This document shows, piece after piece, positions 23,601 to 34,861 of a DNA stretch of 64,000 nucleotides. Numbering within the stretch: the first letter of the stretch is position 1; each line of letters starts with the position of its first letter. The stretch lies in NCBI GenBank assembly GCA_032622095.1, contig CP136061.1:230638944-230702943 (forward strand), read 5' to 3'. The notes beneath the pieces were generated by a model that made no database searches, had not been told where the DNA came from, and saw nothing but the letters and a program-made list of their open reading frames with translations. Both the position numbers and the translations under genes were made by a program. The DNA comes from Siphonodentalium dalli (lineage: Eukaryota; Mollusca; Scaphopoda; Gadilida; Siphonodentaliidae).

Positions 23601-26600
23601 TCGTCTGATCCGGGATCTCACCTTCTCAACTCGGCGTGACATGGAGACTCAGATCACTTCAGTGATAATCATACTGTAACTGAGATTACTACGCCACATG
23701 TATACCTGTTAAATTAATTGTATATGTTATTAATTGGTTGTTTCCATATTGGCCGAGTTTTGAGGCCGAGGTCTGTCGTATTGGTCCGAGGCCGCAGACC
23801 GAATGCTAATACGACAGACCGAGGCCTCATAACTCGGTCAATGTGGAAACAACCAATTAATAAGTATTTTATTAATTAGCAACAATGTAATAATTGTTTC
23901 ACAGGATGAATATATTAACATAGATATATACCATTGTGTGTTTTATTAAATTAAATTATTCCAGCAATTTTTATTCTTGTGAACTTTGTGAAGAACTAGC
24001 AACGATTTCACAGTACTGTCAGTTTCCACTGGGAATGATATTGATACGGATACATGTAGTTCATCCACGTACATGTATATTTACACCCAAAAAGAGTGAC
24101 TGTCCGTAATTCATTCGAAATCAACTGCAATCTATCTTCCGTCGACCAAATATTGTTTGCCGATCGAGCTAATTACGTATGACGTCATTACGTCACCTTG
24201 ACTTATTGGCCGCGTTTTCTACTTATTGGCCGACTTTTTGTTACTTATTGGCCGCGTGTTCTACTTATTGGCCGACTTTTTGTTACTTGTGACGCGGGCA
24301 GCGTTCTACTTATTGCGGCCGATAACATATAGCTAATTAAAGTGTAACTTAAATCTTCCCCAATATACCCCCGATTACTGAAACAATAATATGGCGGAAA
24401 CCCGCAGATATCTATTTTTAGCCACAATTCCAATCCGCGCGAGAGTAATGGCTCCCATTCTCATGACGAAGAAAATGAATTAAACCTTAATTAGTTAGAA
24501 CGCATATTTGAATTCGATTATCGGAGTTTTAACTCAGTGTATGGTGTGTTGAGTGGGAATGTTGGTTCCTCCCATATGAATTCAACGATTATTGCCTGGA
24601 AAACTGGTTCAAAACTCGGTTCGAATTGAACTGAACAGAACTGAATGAGTCAGGAGAGTGACTCAGGTCTCAATGAGAACTGTTGGAGAACCTATCGTCC
24701 AAACACACAGATTCAGAGACGTGGCGACAGGGGGGTTGGGTGGGGTGTCTCACATGTCTTGAACATGTTCTAGTAGTCTGATTATCTTTATTGGGGGGAA
24801 TTAATTGTTTTTGGGCCAATATTTGTATACTTTCCTATTTTGGTCAAATTTTTTGACTTAAATGGTCATCAGTTGGAAATTTTCCTACCTTAGGGGAGGG
24901 TGACATGTTGGAAATTTCCAACACTTGGAAAGCTTGTGTCCTGGTCCCTCCCCCGTGGCCAGTCAAAACTGCTAGTTAATTTAAGAAAACAATATTGTCA
25001 TACATTTGGTCAACATTGTCATTGGAATTGTCGTCAGTTGGAAATTTTCCAACCTAAGTGGGGGTGTCAGGTTTGAAATTTCCAACTCTAGGAAGGCTTG
25101 AAACTAGGCCCGGTGTGTCATTGTCCCTCCCCGTGGCCAATACAACACTGCTAATTAGTTTAACAAAACAATATTTTACTACATTTGGTCAAACTTGTGG
25201 ACTGAAATGGTCATCAGTTGGAGAATTTTCTAACCTGAAGGGGGGTATGAGGTTTGAAATTTCCAACACTATAGGAAAGCTTCAGTTGAGGCCATTCTAG
25301 ATGCTAGGATTTGCGATTTTCTTGTATAACTATGGTCAGCCCGGTGTGTCCTGGTCTCTTGTCCGTAGCCGTGTGCATTTGTCTGGATATTAAGCCTGAG
25401 CACTGAGGTGCAAGGGTGCAAATGAAATGATGCAAAACGCAAAACTTGTGTTTGGTCTGATTCTGATTCAAGGGGGGGGGGGTGCAGTTGGAATTTCCCA
25501 GACACCCCAACGGATACCCTCTAGCCACGTCCCTGCACGGATTGATCAGTGTGGATAGACAGCGGCAGAAAAATGTACATGTAGCAAGTGCAATTTGACA
25601 CTACAATTTACATGTATGGCTTTTGACTGGACTGGCTGCATTAGGCCTACACTACAGGCCCTACATATTCAAAATCAATGGAATTTACATGGATGCACAA
25701 CACTCAAATTTCAACAGTGACCTCTGGTATTAAAATGACTTCTTTCAAAATGTGTGGCCTAGTATTACATACGTTGGGGATGGTAGAACATGCCATGAAT
25801 CTCTAATATGGCCAATGCCCGAAGAGATCATATTCCACCATGACAAAACCTTGGAACTTTTTTGAAGTTTTGACAGGGAACCTTATAAAGTCGAAAAAAT
25901 TATGAGAGGAATATATTTCTTTGTTAATATCTGTTGCTTAATAGTTTATTCATCAGTAGGCGAAAGTCCCAGCTCGAGATACATTATTTAAGGGTCTTGA
26001 TGTGCGAGTTTGCTATGCACCACTTACAATCATGGGATTTCTCCCGGGTAATAAATTCAGTGTTTTTTGTGATATCGGCTCACTAAAGTCACAAAGAGCA
26101 TGCATTTTCGAGCTGGGACTACCCCATACTTTGAATTTGATTATGGAGGAACAAATATAAACAAAGAGATATATTCCCTGCCTTGTTTGTTCAATGTTAT
26201 AAAGTTCCCTGTCTGAAGGCAAAAAGTTTCCAGGTTTTGAACTGATGGAATTTGATCTCTATGGGCGTTAGGCAGAGTAGAGATTCATGGCATGGTCTAG
26301 GGGAGGGGGTATATTCAATTTCAACTAGATAGTTCCAGACTGTTAACCCATCATTCAACCATAGTTTGGACAAGGACTAAATCATGCCAGAAGCCGGGGT
26401 TTTTCCCACAAACAAATTATCGATTGCCAATTACTCAATTAATAAATGTAGTTGCAAGTCTATCACAGCTAGTGATTCAGTTATGGTGTTCAGTTATTAA
26501 CAGACTTTGTAATTATATTGTATGTAATTACATACGGTAACACTCACTTGAAAAGTTGCCCAAAAGTATACATACTAACCACTTGACTATATTCAGATTA

Positions 26601-29600
26601 AATAGAGAACATTCATACATGTATTAAATACCATATTAATAAATCAATTTAAAATACCAGTCTTCTTAAATATATGTGTACCAGATACGAACATATGTAT
26701 AGTGACAATGGAGTGAAATCTCCTGGAACAGTAAGATATATCTCACTGAGAATGATTGTCAGTGAGCATCAAATTATTTAAATTTTGATTATTTCTTTGT
26801 CAAAATGACATATTTTGATATAATTCAGTATCATACTTGATGTGTTGGAAGTTATGGACAATACTTCAGCAAATGTGTGAACATGACTTGTATCCTATAT
26901 TTTCTTAACCGGTACTTACGATTCACCCCTCTCTGTTATTCATGATTCATGGGAGGTTGCTAGTATACCATCAGTAGTCAGAGTAATCAAACTATGTGGT
27001 GCATTTATGAGACAAAATACCAAACCCGGAGGGCCAGAACCAATTAAAACAAAAATTGTCTATTCAGGAATAAGTATATAAACTCAATAAACCTTTCATG
27101 ATGGGAGCAGCGTTGGTGTAGCATTAACACTTCCATGACTGGAGCTTCTGGAAATATTGCAAAAACCCTGTGCCAATGCATTCTATTAGATATGGTAGTC
27201 TCCAGTAGGGATCCTCGCATATACAAGAGAATACATTACATTGGCCTGACAATTTTTACCTTCAAGTCCTTGTAAGTCAGTGCATTCTCGTATATATGTG
27301 AGGCTGCTTATGGGACCTGCAAATATAAGGGAATATACTGGAACAGGATTTAATGCTTCATCTGCGCAGCTCCCAGTATGAAAGGGTTATAGATCCTTTG
27401 CCAGTGCTTTATCTTATATGTGCGAATCTCCCAAGTCCTTCCAATTGCATGTCCATTTTGTACAGTAGATCTTATTTTCCTGATTTACAGAAGAAATTTA
27501 AACATTTCCAATTTTCTAGATTCATTAAAGATGGATTATCTCTTCCTATAACACGTGTTGTATATATTCCTGGGTATAACATAATAAAAATGAGCTGAAG
27601 ACACTTACTATATCAATTAATATTGATTTTATATCAATATTTATTTTACAATGCGACAATCAAGTATATTTGTTACTATTTTAGAAAGAGTTAAAAATAA
27701 ACGCGAGCCGTACAATTTTGGAAATTTATTGTATGCATATTAAAATATTAATTGATATAAGTGTTTCTGGACAGCGGTCTTTAATTCATATTTATAATTT
27801 TATATCCAGGAAACTATATAAAACTTGTAATAGGAAAATATAGACCATCTTTGAACTGTAATTACAATATGAAACAGATTATTCGGGATTCCTTACATAA
27901 TAATTTCAAGAGAGGGCACTGATTTTCTAATCTTTCAACCCAATCAACACCTGTATGTTTATCAAGCTATATCATTAGGAGGCACAAGTTTGAAATCAGA
28001 ATCTCGGAGTGAATTATATTTACAACCAAAGGAGTTCAGGACATTTTTTAAACTCTAAATATACATGTAATGGTATATACACATGTACTGGTATATAATA
28101 ACATGTTATTATCAATATTTTTTCCCTTCAAATTCCTGTTCATTTATGGTTGCAACCTATGTTAGTGTGAGCTTTTCTCCACTGTCTTCATATATGGAAT
28201 TACCATACACTTGTGTATATATTGAATTTTGTTATGAGAGGCAAAAAGTTACAGTTATCGGTGAGTCACTTATCCATAGAGAAACCAGGTGTCATTTCAA
28301 CTTCAGACTGCCAGGGAGGTGGTGACGATGTCACAGCGAGTTTGTCTCCCCCATAAACGTTTCCTTCCAAGTGGGTCTGGACGTAGTTTCATAACAGTAT
28401 AATTTGAATGATTCCTACCACTGAATATAAGTCTATTGGTACGATGTTTTTTTTAATAACATGAACTGTGTTGTCACTATTTAATTTTTTCGCAAAAAAA
28501 GAAAGAAATGTGTTTATTTGGCGGGTTGTCATCACGTAACGTAATATGTTTTGTTTTGTTTTTTTCGAAAAAAAATTTCAAATTGTTTTTCGCATGACCA
28601 TTCAACATTTCTGGAAAACGACATAATATGTGGTGAGAAATGGCCAAATATATGATGCGAAACAACCAAAATTGTTGTGTGCAAAGTGTACAAAACAACA
28701 ATGGTACGCATATGGGAGGCCAAATTCACATTTAAATGCTAATTAACGATTAAGTGTAATTCAATAAATTTAAGCTTAATGCGCAAAAGCGTAATTTAGA
28801 TTTCCATTATAGTTAAGCGCAATACATTATGCTTAAAAAGCGTCATGCAGTTACGATTAATCGTAATGCATTTACGCTAAAAAGAAATGGAATTTGAATT
28901 ACTCTTAACCGTAATGCCATTACAATTAATAATATTTCAAATTCCATCTCACAAAACTCCCCTGAAGCTGAAATTGATGCAGTCAATTACTGATGCTAGT
29001 GACCTTACCATCCCCCAGATCATTCACCTTAGATGATATGACTACCATTATATATAAGGTTGTAACTATAAAAAACTATTATGCTTAAGAGTAATGGAGT
29101 TACACTTAAGCGTAATTAGCTATTAAATTTGAAATTGGTCTCCCATTATGATAGTAATATATCATAGTACGCAATGTTGTTGTTTGAGCCATCCAACTGA
29201 TTTTGGAGTATAAATATATAGGCAACAAGCGAAATAATTAAAAAATAATTTATTATATATGACAAAAAAAGCATAAATTTCAAATAACTCAGCAAATTTC
29301 AATAGCTCCTTGTTAGCAGTATTGAAAATGGCCCACACTGGATTGTCATCAGAGAAAACCAACGAAAATGTAGGTGATTTACTTCCTAAATTGCATCGTA
29401 GTTTTAGAATCTTTTTCCAACAATATAAACCGTATACGATTGTTCTAGCCATATTACAGCGGAAACATTCATCTAAAACATAAATCTGAATTGACTTAGC
29501 TGTGCATTGTGAAACATCAGTGTCCATAATTAAAAATTCTCAAAACAGCATCCAATTAGTTTGGGACTACCATTCTAGTCATTTTTTTTAATTATAAATT

Positions 29601-32600
29601 ATATCCGATTTCTATGGTATTAGATACCCTTTATGGTTTGTGTGGGCCACGAAAATGTTGTTGTTTAGAACAAAAATCGTGCATGTCTTCTTGGCCTACA
29701 TAGTTCATAGTTATGGTTTGTGTGGGCCACGAAAATGTTGTTGTTTAGAACAAAAATCGTGCATGTCTTCTTGGCCTACATAGTTCAGCCATGAACGTGG
29801 TGCGTACGCAGCGATCTGCGAAAGCGGTCACGTTGACCTACTTGGCCTGGTGACAACAGTTGAATCTTTTGAAGTTCTCCAGAACTAACACAACTTCACA
29901 AGACTTTAGTGGTGCGCAAACTCTGTCAGAAGCAACACACCATTCTCATCTCTTCCCAATCGGTTTCCGCGTCTTCGCTGTACAGACAACTTCTTATTTG
30001 ATCGTCGTTTTGGTCAATGTAAGCTCAATATCTGTCATTTTCTTGCGACTTCGGAAGACATGCCATTATCACAAAGGGATATCCCCAATATATTTATAGG
30101 CATAATCAGGGGAGATAAACCATGCATACATCTTTAGTAGCGGTAGGATTTGGGGCTCAGCGACAATATAAGATTCACTTTAATAAAATGAGAAAAAACG
30201 TGAATTTATAACACATATAAACAGTTCAGCGTAAGAATTACCACGCCATCCGTATACCTGTAAAATTAATTTATTGAGTACAACATGAATTTATAACATT
30301 TATGAACAGTATAGAGTAAGATTGATCGCGCCATCCACATTGAAGCGTGTTACATTTGGGGCCACCGCACGACCATGCTTGATAGAGACCTACAATATCC
30401 AAAAGGTCAGAACAATATCAAGACATAAACGCTTTTAACCAAGGGGAAGTTTACTCTCTGGCAACCTGGTAATTTGGATGATAAAATCGCCATACATGGT
30501 TGCAGTTTGCTAGAATATCACCAAAAATCTACTTATCAGATGCATATGTTTAAACATATTTTATAATTTATTCGCTAAATGGAATTGGGGCAGAATTTAT
30601 TTCTAACTTATCAACGCCCTTCCCGAGCAAACACATGATATACAATAGCAATTAAAGAGTTAAACAAGCAGCCAATGCACACATATTTAATAAAATAATT
30701 AACATACTGAATACGATAAACATAAGTTTTCGATACAAGTAGAAAATTGGTGTTCTTACATTCAGTATGGCAGGGGTTAGCAACTTGCAACTGATGAAGA
30801 TCGTATTGGCATTGTCTCTTTTCCTTCTCTGGTGATATTTATAAATTGTAAATTTTAACTTTTGGGTTTTATTCATTGAGATATTTTGGTGCGTACGTTC
30901 GAAATTCTGTTCCAATGCTCTCCACCCTAAATTTATAGTAAATCAATGAGGAATCAGGCATCTGCACAAAATTGGTCACTGTTCCATTATTTCCCCCTAT
31001 TTTAGTATGTTTTGCAGATTCCCTCTTCTATCTCTTGTCATACATACATTGGATACCAACTTCATTTTGTGATAAAATGTTTTATGACTAATTGGTTTCA
31101 GGCCATTTTTTCTTTCAGCTTATCATAATTTGACATATAAAAAAGCTTTCGAGTAACCAGCATTTCATTAGGACTTTTTACTGTCATCCCTGGATGCTAG
31201 ATGTGATTTTCGCAAACCCTACATGATGTGTTACCTGGTCAGACACCCACTTACCACTTACTGGTTACCTATAAAACTACTTATAAGATGCATATGTTTA
31301 AACATTTTTATTTTTATTAGCAACTCGCTAATTGGAATGGGTCACAAGTTATATCTAACTTATCAATTACTTAATCTGATATACCAGGTTATTAATATGA
31401 TATATCTGATTACTTAATCTGGTATACCAGGTTATTAATCTGATATATCCGATTACTTAATATGATATACCAGGTTATTAATCAGATATATCCGATTACT
31501 TAATCTGATATACCAGGTTATTAATCTGATATATCCGATTACTTAATATGATATACCAGGTTATTAATCTGATATATCAGATTACTTAATCTGATATATC
31601 AGAATACGTAATCTGATATATCATATTAATAACCTGGTATATCAGATTAAGTAATCGGAATATCAGATTATGTAACCTGATATACCAGAATACGTAAAAT
31701 TCTGATATATCAGAATTAAATTCTGATATATCAGAATAAAAGCTGATATATCAGATTAGTAATCTGATATATCAGATTAAGTAATCGGATATATCAGATT
31801 AAGTAATCGGATATATCAGAATAATATGACATATCAGATTATTAATCTGATATATTAGATTACTAATCTGATGTATCATATTAATAACTGAAGAGGGTGT
31901 GACGGTTCTACGCCGTCGTGCAATCACCATCATTCGTATAGCGTAAGCATCTCGAAAATACACAAACGAATCAACGATTTAACTTTGAAAACGATTGCAA
32001 GAGATGACAATCGATAACGCTCTTTCTTATGTACAGAGTTTGGGTGACAGGCGCATATATGGTACTCTGGTAAAATGTATCTTGTGAATCGTCACCATAT
32101 TATCCGTACACATGTAGACCCACTCATGTAATGTTACTCTAGTGAAATGTTCCCACTCCATTATTGCACCATGGTATTTTACCAGAATGTAATTATGTAT
32201 GCGGTAGTTCTACTGGATTAATTCTAGAGTCATTCTACCAGGGTAATTTACCTCGATATTAGGGTAAATTCAACACGGTTGTACCGATGTATGTTTTCAG
32301 AACCTTTAAAATTTGAGATAACATATTAGTGGTTATACGAATCACACATGTGATTACACAATGTGTTAAATTCTGTTTGACTTAGCTGACTTATTTTTAA
32401 CAATATTTTGCCCCATTCTGTTAACGTTTGGGTATGACACCGGGTACAACTGTTTTCCACTGACTAACCAACACAATATATTTTGTTCTCACAAAAAGAG
32501 ACAGAAAACACCTCAGTTACGTATAATTTGCAATCATGAAATAGAGTTATCGCTCATTCCCCTGTATAATCACCATGATTTACCAGGCTCTATTCTGGTA

Positions 32601-34701
32601 AAATGTGGTAAAGCCAGGTTAACAATGATATACTCTGGTAAAAGCCATGTAAAATAACAAGGACATACCCTTGTAAATTCCTAGTAAATACATGGTGTAC
32701 CCCACTTACATTATACTCTGGTAAATCCTGGTGCATTACCATTACGTACATTAATTAACAACATGGGCACCTATAACCGAAATTTTGAGATTATTTTGAC
32801 TTCAACTTGAAGAGTTGTCAACATTCTTCACTTAATATACCAAAACACAAACCACCTAAATTCTTGTCGCTGGTTGAACGTATTGTACGATCCGTAGAGT
32901 AAGTCTGAACTGCTACAAGGACAACATACCTGACTTTAGTCTAGAAATAAGACTAAGATTCATACTATCATTCCCCTTGTATTACTTGTATAGTATTATA
33001 TGGAATTACCTCACCTCATTCGAAACCAAAGGATGTGTTATTAGCTGCCATATAACATTAATACTAGATAATGTAAAACTCAGTTATTCACAAAATCCAT
33101 CTCGACTGGAACGAACCCAGATAAAAAGCACTATGGTTGTAGTGCCACGTTTTGTGGTAACTGGCGACTAAATAAGTAAAGCGTTTCAAAGAGCGTTTTT
33201 TCTCGAAGAAATATATATTGATTAAATAACGGATGTATTCAGAAATGAGAAAGATAATACAAACATTTAAAAGAGTGTTTTTAAAGAGCGTTTTTTCTTC
33301 TTCAGAAGAAGTCATTTAATACAGTATATTTTCTGATTTATTTGGGTTTTACCCATGTATGTCCTGTTCCACCATCATTTTGCGAGAGTAGAGTGGGATT
33401 ACGCCATGCCTTTACTTGGCATTTACAGGGGTTTGTCTTTTTACATGGGTGTACATGGCTTTGACCAGAGTATATCATTGTTTTCCCGACTTTACGAGTT
33501 TACATTGAATTTGCAATGTTATGGACCATTTACATGGATTTTATGTGTATCTTACCAGAGTATATCATTGTTAACCTGACTTTGCCATGATTTAATTGAA
33601 ATTTACAAGAGTGTGTACTTTTTACATGCCTTTTTCCAGAGTATATCATTGTTAACCTGACTTTACCCTGATTTACTTGGAATTTGCAAGGGTGTCCATT
33701 TTGCATGTTATATGTGGCTTTAACATGGTATATCATAATTGTAAACTTGACGTTACCAGACTAGAGCCTGGTAAACCATGGTTCACAGAGCTTTTACCAG
33801 AGTGTTTTATTGTAAACATGACTTTACCACATTTTACGACAGTAAAGTCTGGAAACCATGGTTTACTGGTCTTTTACCAGGTTGTGTATTTTATTTTTAT
33901 TAGGGTATTCATACACTGTCACGTTTGCATTGCTTTTTGCAGGCCTTTCGTTATAGATACCGATATGGTGCCAGAATATGCCAGTTCCTTCAATTCATTG
34001 CATGTAGATTATTGTGAGATAATTGCATGCTATTTACAGGAACATTTCGGTATCATAGCAACTAGTGTAACCACAGATATTTTATTTTTTCACGTAGTTA
34101 ACTAAGTAATTTGCGTTTGTTTCATGTCACTTTCTGGCGTTTTCTATTGAAATACCTGCACAAAAATGCCGCGGAGTGTGTTAACGCACCCTTACCATTA
34201 CAAGAGTTTACCCCGCCCCTCCCAACCACACCCACCCACAACACACACCCACCCGGCCCTCCTATCACATCCCACCCACCCCGCCCCTCCCAAGAAAACC
34301 CCACCCACCACACTCCACCGGATGCTACAGCTCAAGCGATGCAATAAAGATATTGGGAAAATATTTCTTTAGTCAACACATCGGCAGTGCTAGAACTCAA
34401 ACGGAGTGTTTCAAGATTTCAAACGGATGATTGACTCATATTTATACCATCAAAATTTGCCTTTTGTTGCTGACTCCAAATCATTGTGGTATTACGTATA
34501 ATTCCTTTGGACTGTAAGTCGAATGATATGTTCCTCGTTAAATTGATACTGATGGTTACGTCATGGGGATATATCAGATGCCTGCTTGATACTATTCCCG
34601 TCTGTGTTTCAGATATCACAGAGATGGTATACGAATTCAAGAACTACAGGGAGGGAATACACGATTCGTCCGTATTTAATATACCTGATCATTGTAATTA
34701 A
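14501..34701 (+). CDS. ependymin-related protein (EPDR), five exons, complete
   Basis: The spliced product of 14501-14638, 16281-16394, 18473-18557, 22727-22894 and 34613-34701 is 197 residues. All introns are GT-AG with phases 0, 0, 1, 1, and reading frames agree at every junction. Residues 1-14 form a signal peptide, followed by the family start PQPCC. A YDF...VYDF block (51-83) matches the ependymin region ending in Y/F-D-V. Next come C97 and C110, EYLGSAYLGYGS (116-127), the SCIP motif (C155) and the C-terminal GIHDSSVFNIPDHC block (C196). Sequons lie at N93 and N169. EPDR proteins are secreted or lysosomal Ca-linked glycoproteins with a lipid-binding LolA-like fold. Length is typical. 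Introns of 1.6, 2.1, 4.2 and 11.7 kb are packed with repeats. Confidence 0.9.
15885..15976. repeat. hairpin-forming dispersed repeat in EPDR intron 1
   Basis: GGTTACAATTAATTCTG near 15890 is mirrored by CAGAATGAATTGTAACC near 15955-15971. A related sequence (TCGGTTACAATTCATTCTGC) lies at about 37777, and both are preceded by CTCGCTACGCT-like or GTCGCTACGCT-like sequence (15802; 37692). It is probably a small MITE family. Confidence 0.5.
16070..16232. repeat. 19-bp minisatellite with 57-bp higher-order unit
   Basis: About eight units of the form CATACAACCATGTATAT(GC/AT/AC)C repeat with a 19-bp period. Three successive variants (ending GCC, ATCG, ACCTT) recur every 57 bp. Two stray units occur at about 15733-15772. 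The array sits in EPDR intron 1 just before exon 2. It opens frames in several phases on both strands; these are artefacts of the repeat. Confidence 0.85.
16281..16394 (+). CDS. EPDR exon 2
   Basis: Encodes residues 47-84, starting GTSIYVYDFIHHRISETFRL and ending KKVYDFNV. The acceptor is cttattacag and the donor GTT|GTGAGT; both junctions are phase 0. The YDF and YDF/YDV elements match the conserved ependymin beta-strand region. The exon starts about 45 bases after a 19-bp minisatellite. Confidence 0.88.
16395..18472. other. EPDR intron 2, no other gene seen
   Basis: AT-rich intronic sequence. A TTCTCGTTACGCT motif at about 16636 belongs to the repeat family also seen at 15802 and 37692. 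A short inverted motif GGGGTACTGTACCC occurs at about 17502. Nothing else could be assigned. Confidence 0.5.
18473..18557 (+). CDS. EPDR exon 3
   Basis: This 85-base exon encodes residues 85-112 and the first base of codon 113. It carries GKLYTMLLNDTQC and GSHCIH, matching the ependymin segment in which a Y-x-I-D/N turn is followed by a conserved cysteine. The acceptor is ataaattttcag; the donor is CACG|GTAGGC, phase 1. N93 lies in an NDT sequon. The exon was found by requiring phase 0 entry and phase 1 exit between exons 2 and 4. Confidence 0.85.
19205..19701. mobile_element. TTAA-specific MITE, copy 2 (EPDR intron 3)
   Basis: Flanked by TTAA at 19201-19204 and 19702-19705. Termini AGGCACG and CGTACCT give a short inverted pair AGGYACG. 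It is co-linear with the copy at 12517-13007 over its full length. A diverged third copy ends at a TTAA at 37159-37162. No coding capacity. Confidence 0.85.
20150..20310. repeat. dispersed repeat with CACATTATC motifs
   Basis: The motif (GC)ACATTAT(C/G) or its complement GATAATGTG recurs about five times (near 20185, 20200, 20218, 20258 and 20292), in both orientations. AAGCAGATAATGTGC at 13876 is related. Probably a fragment of a foldback element. Confidence 0.4.
21176..21550 (-). mobile_element. Helitron-like (HINE) copy
   Basis: Read on the minus strand it ends AGCCCGGACGAAGTCGGGCA then a few bases and CTAG at 21179-21176. This is the same terminal hairpin plus CTAG as the units at 43.1-44.5 kb. 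Near the other end are the GTCTGTCTG-like and (CATA)n tracts typical of the 5' side of this family. The 5' boundary is approximate. It contains TCAAGGTCAAGG at about 21364. Confidence 0.6.
21695..22672. repeat. 29-bp minisatellite, about 33 copies
   Basis: The consensus unit is about 29 bp, containing ATTATAGCAAATCAGCAGGA followed by CCCACCACC. Common variants are GACAATTAGCAGGACC, TTATCTTGACCCACCGCC and AGCAGGACTTACC. Variant units recur as short blocks (for example 22192-22285 and 22434-22525), showing block duplication. The unit equals the subterminal repeat of the MITE family at 59471-59799 and 54369. Confidence 0.9.
22727..22894 (+). CDS. EPDR exon 4 (CIP motif)
   Basis: Encodes the rest of codon 113 through residue 168 and the first base of codon 169. 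It includes GSEYLGSAYLGYGS, a WYF strand, GVHFDVTSDSCIPV (the most conserved ependymin motif) and ends KGIEAG. The acceptor is atctccaatag, phase 1; the donor is GGGA|GTAAGT, phase 1. A repeat element with an expanded minisatellite ends about 40 bases upstream of the exon. Confidence 0.9.
23537..23666. repeat. foldback element, ~130 bp
   Basis: CAGTGAAGTGATCTGAGTCC on the left is mirrored by GGAGACTCAGATCACTTCAGTG on the right. The interior is also partly self-complementary (GAGATGAGACTCG; CGGGATCTCACC). Located in EPDR intron 4. No coding capacity. Confidence 0.7.
23728..23863. repeat. foldback element, ~136 bp near-perfect hairpin
   Basis: TTATTAATTGGTTGTTTCCA at the left is mirrored by GGAAACAACCAATTAATAA at the right. 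The stem continues through GGCCGAG...GAGGCCGAGGTCTGTCGTAT against ATACGACAGACCGAGGCCTC. The centre (about 23790-23810) is a short GC-rich loop. Confidence 0.8.
24205..24310. repeat. ~47-bp tandem repeat
   Basis: TACTTATTGGCCGCGT(T/G)TTC alternates with TACTTATTGGCCGACTTTTT for about two and a half copies, then degenerates (TACTTGTGACGCGGGC, TACTTATTGCGGCCG). Confidence 0.7.
24838..25275. repeat. three tandem copies of a ~170-bp unit
   Basis: Units starting TTTGGTCAA at about 24840, 25013 and 25181 share GTCAGTTGGAAATTTTC, then a G-rich GGGGGTG stretch, TTTGAAATTTCCAAC and CCCTCCC(C)GTGGCCA. A related GGAATTTCCC segment follows a G10 run near 25472. Similar GGAAATTTCC sequences occur at 38690-38960. 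Confidence 0.7.
25300..27150. other. EPDR intron 4, no gene seen
   Basis: No exon with recognisable motifs on either strand. The sequence includes low-copy AT-rich DNA and a G10 tract at about 25472. Short frames are incidental. Confidence 0.45.
27168..27345. repeat. diverged copy of the 2556-2772 palindrome module
   Basis: CTGTGCCAATGCATTCTATT at 27169, then CCTCGCATATACAAGAGAAT, then CAGTGCATTCTCGTATATAT, follow the order of the two palindromes at 2556-2772 but with many substitutions. Indicates an older insertion of the same TTAA-type family. Confidence 0.6.
27350..28711. other. EPDR intron 4, no gene seen
   Basis: AT-rich sequence without recognisable exons or elements. A T-run and A-run rich stretch lies around 28446-28576. 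Confidence 0.45.
28712..29146. mobile_element. MITE with ~50-bp terminal inverted repeats
   Basis: The left end ATGGGAGGCCAAATTCACAT is mirrored at the right by AAATTTGAAATTGGTCTCCCAT. The arms continue through CTAATTAACGATTAAGTGTAA and TTACACTTAAGCGTAATTAG. The interior repeats CGTAATGCATTTACG-like motifs many times. No coding capacity. Confidence 0.75.
29631..29787. repeat. perfect 77-bp tandem duplication (period 80)
   Basis: The segment from TTATGGTTTGTGTGGGCCAC to TTGGCCTACATAGTTCA occurs at 29631-29707 and 29711-29787 with no visible difference. It is a recent duplication, or possibly an assembly artefact. Confidence 0.9.
29800..31350. other. EPDR intron 4, no gene seen
   Basis: No assigned exon. 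Two short segments are related to each other: AACTACTTATAAGATGCATATGTTTAAACAT at about 31277 and TCTACTTATCAGATGCATATG at about 30528, indicating a dispersed repeat. Confidence 0.45.
31353..31891. repeat. 43-bp tandem repeat that inverts midway (large foldback)
   Basis: Up to about 31600 the unit GATTACTTAATCTGATATAC followed by CAGGTTATTAATCTGATATATCC repeats with a 43-bp period. From about 31610 the same motifs appear reverse-complemented (AATAACCTGGTATATCAGAT, TTAAGTAATCGGATATATCA). Each unit also contains the palindrome CTGATATATCAG, so the tract can form one large cruciform or many small ones. Confidence 0.85.
32030..33900. repeat. inverted clusters of TACTCTGGTAAA / TTTACCAGAGTA repeats
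   Basis: Clusters at about 32065-32275 and 32585-32755 carry TACTCTGGTAAA and related CCATGGTA/CTGGTAAA motifs. A cluster at about 33350-33890 carries the opposite orientation (TTACCAGAGTATATCATTGT followed by TAACCTGACTTTACC), repeated about every 80-95 bp. This suggests a long inverted-repeat element around 32.8-33.3 kb. Frames spanning 33677-34105 are a by-product. Confidence 0.6.
34613..34701 (+). CDS. EPDR exon 5 (C-terminus and stop)
   Basis: Encodes the end of codon 169 (N, completing an N-I-T sequon) to residue 197 and TAA at 34699-34701. The peptide YREGIHDSSVFNIPDHCN is the classical ependymin C-terminal block (GI-D-S-F-P-C). The acceptor is gtctgtgtttcag, phase 1, matching exon 4. 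No AATAAA is visible close downstream; ATTAAA overlaps the stop codon. Confidence 0.9.
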
Positions 34702-34861
34702 ACTGATTTTTATCTTCAACGCACTAGTGTTCTAGTCCAGTACATTTGTGAGTCCAGTGCATCAATGCATGGTTTACGCGGAACAGACTGCTCCATAATT
34801 TATTTCTCTGTTAATTACGCTGAATCGGTCAAGTTCCAATGTTTCGTTGCTTATTGTACCA

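Noticed and set aside
29162-29527. 121-codon minus-strand ORF in EPDR intron 4
   Set aside because: No recognisable family, Phe/Tyr-rich low-information composition; adjacent to a MITE. Could be a decayed fragment but cannot be supported.
33677-34105. 142-codon + strand ORF with a possible acceptor (tgctttttgcag) near 33942
   Set aside because: Its first half lies in the ACCAGAGTATATC repeat cluster, it fits no EPDR phase or motif, and no partner exon was found.
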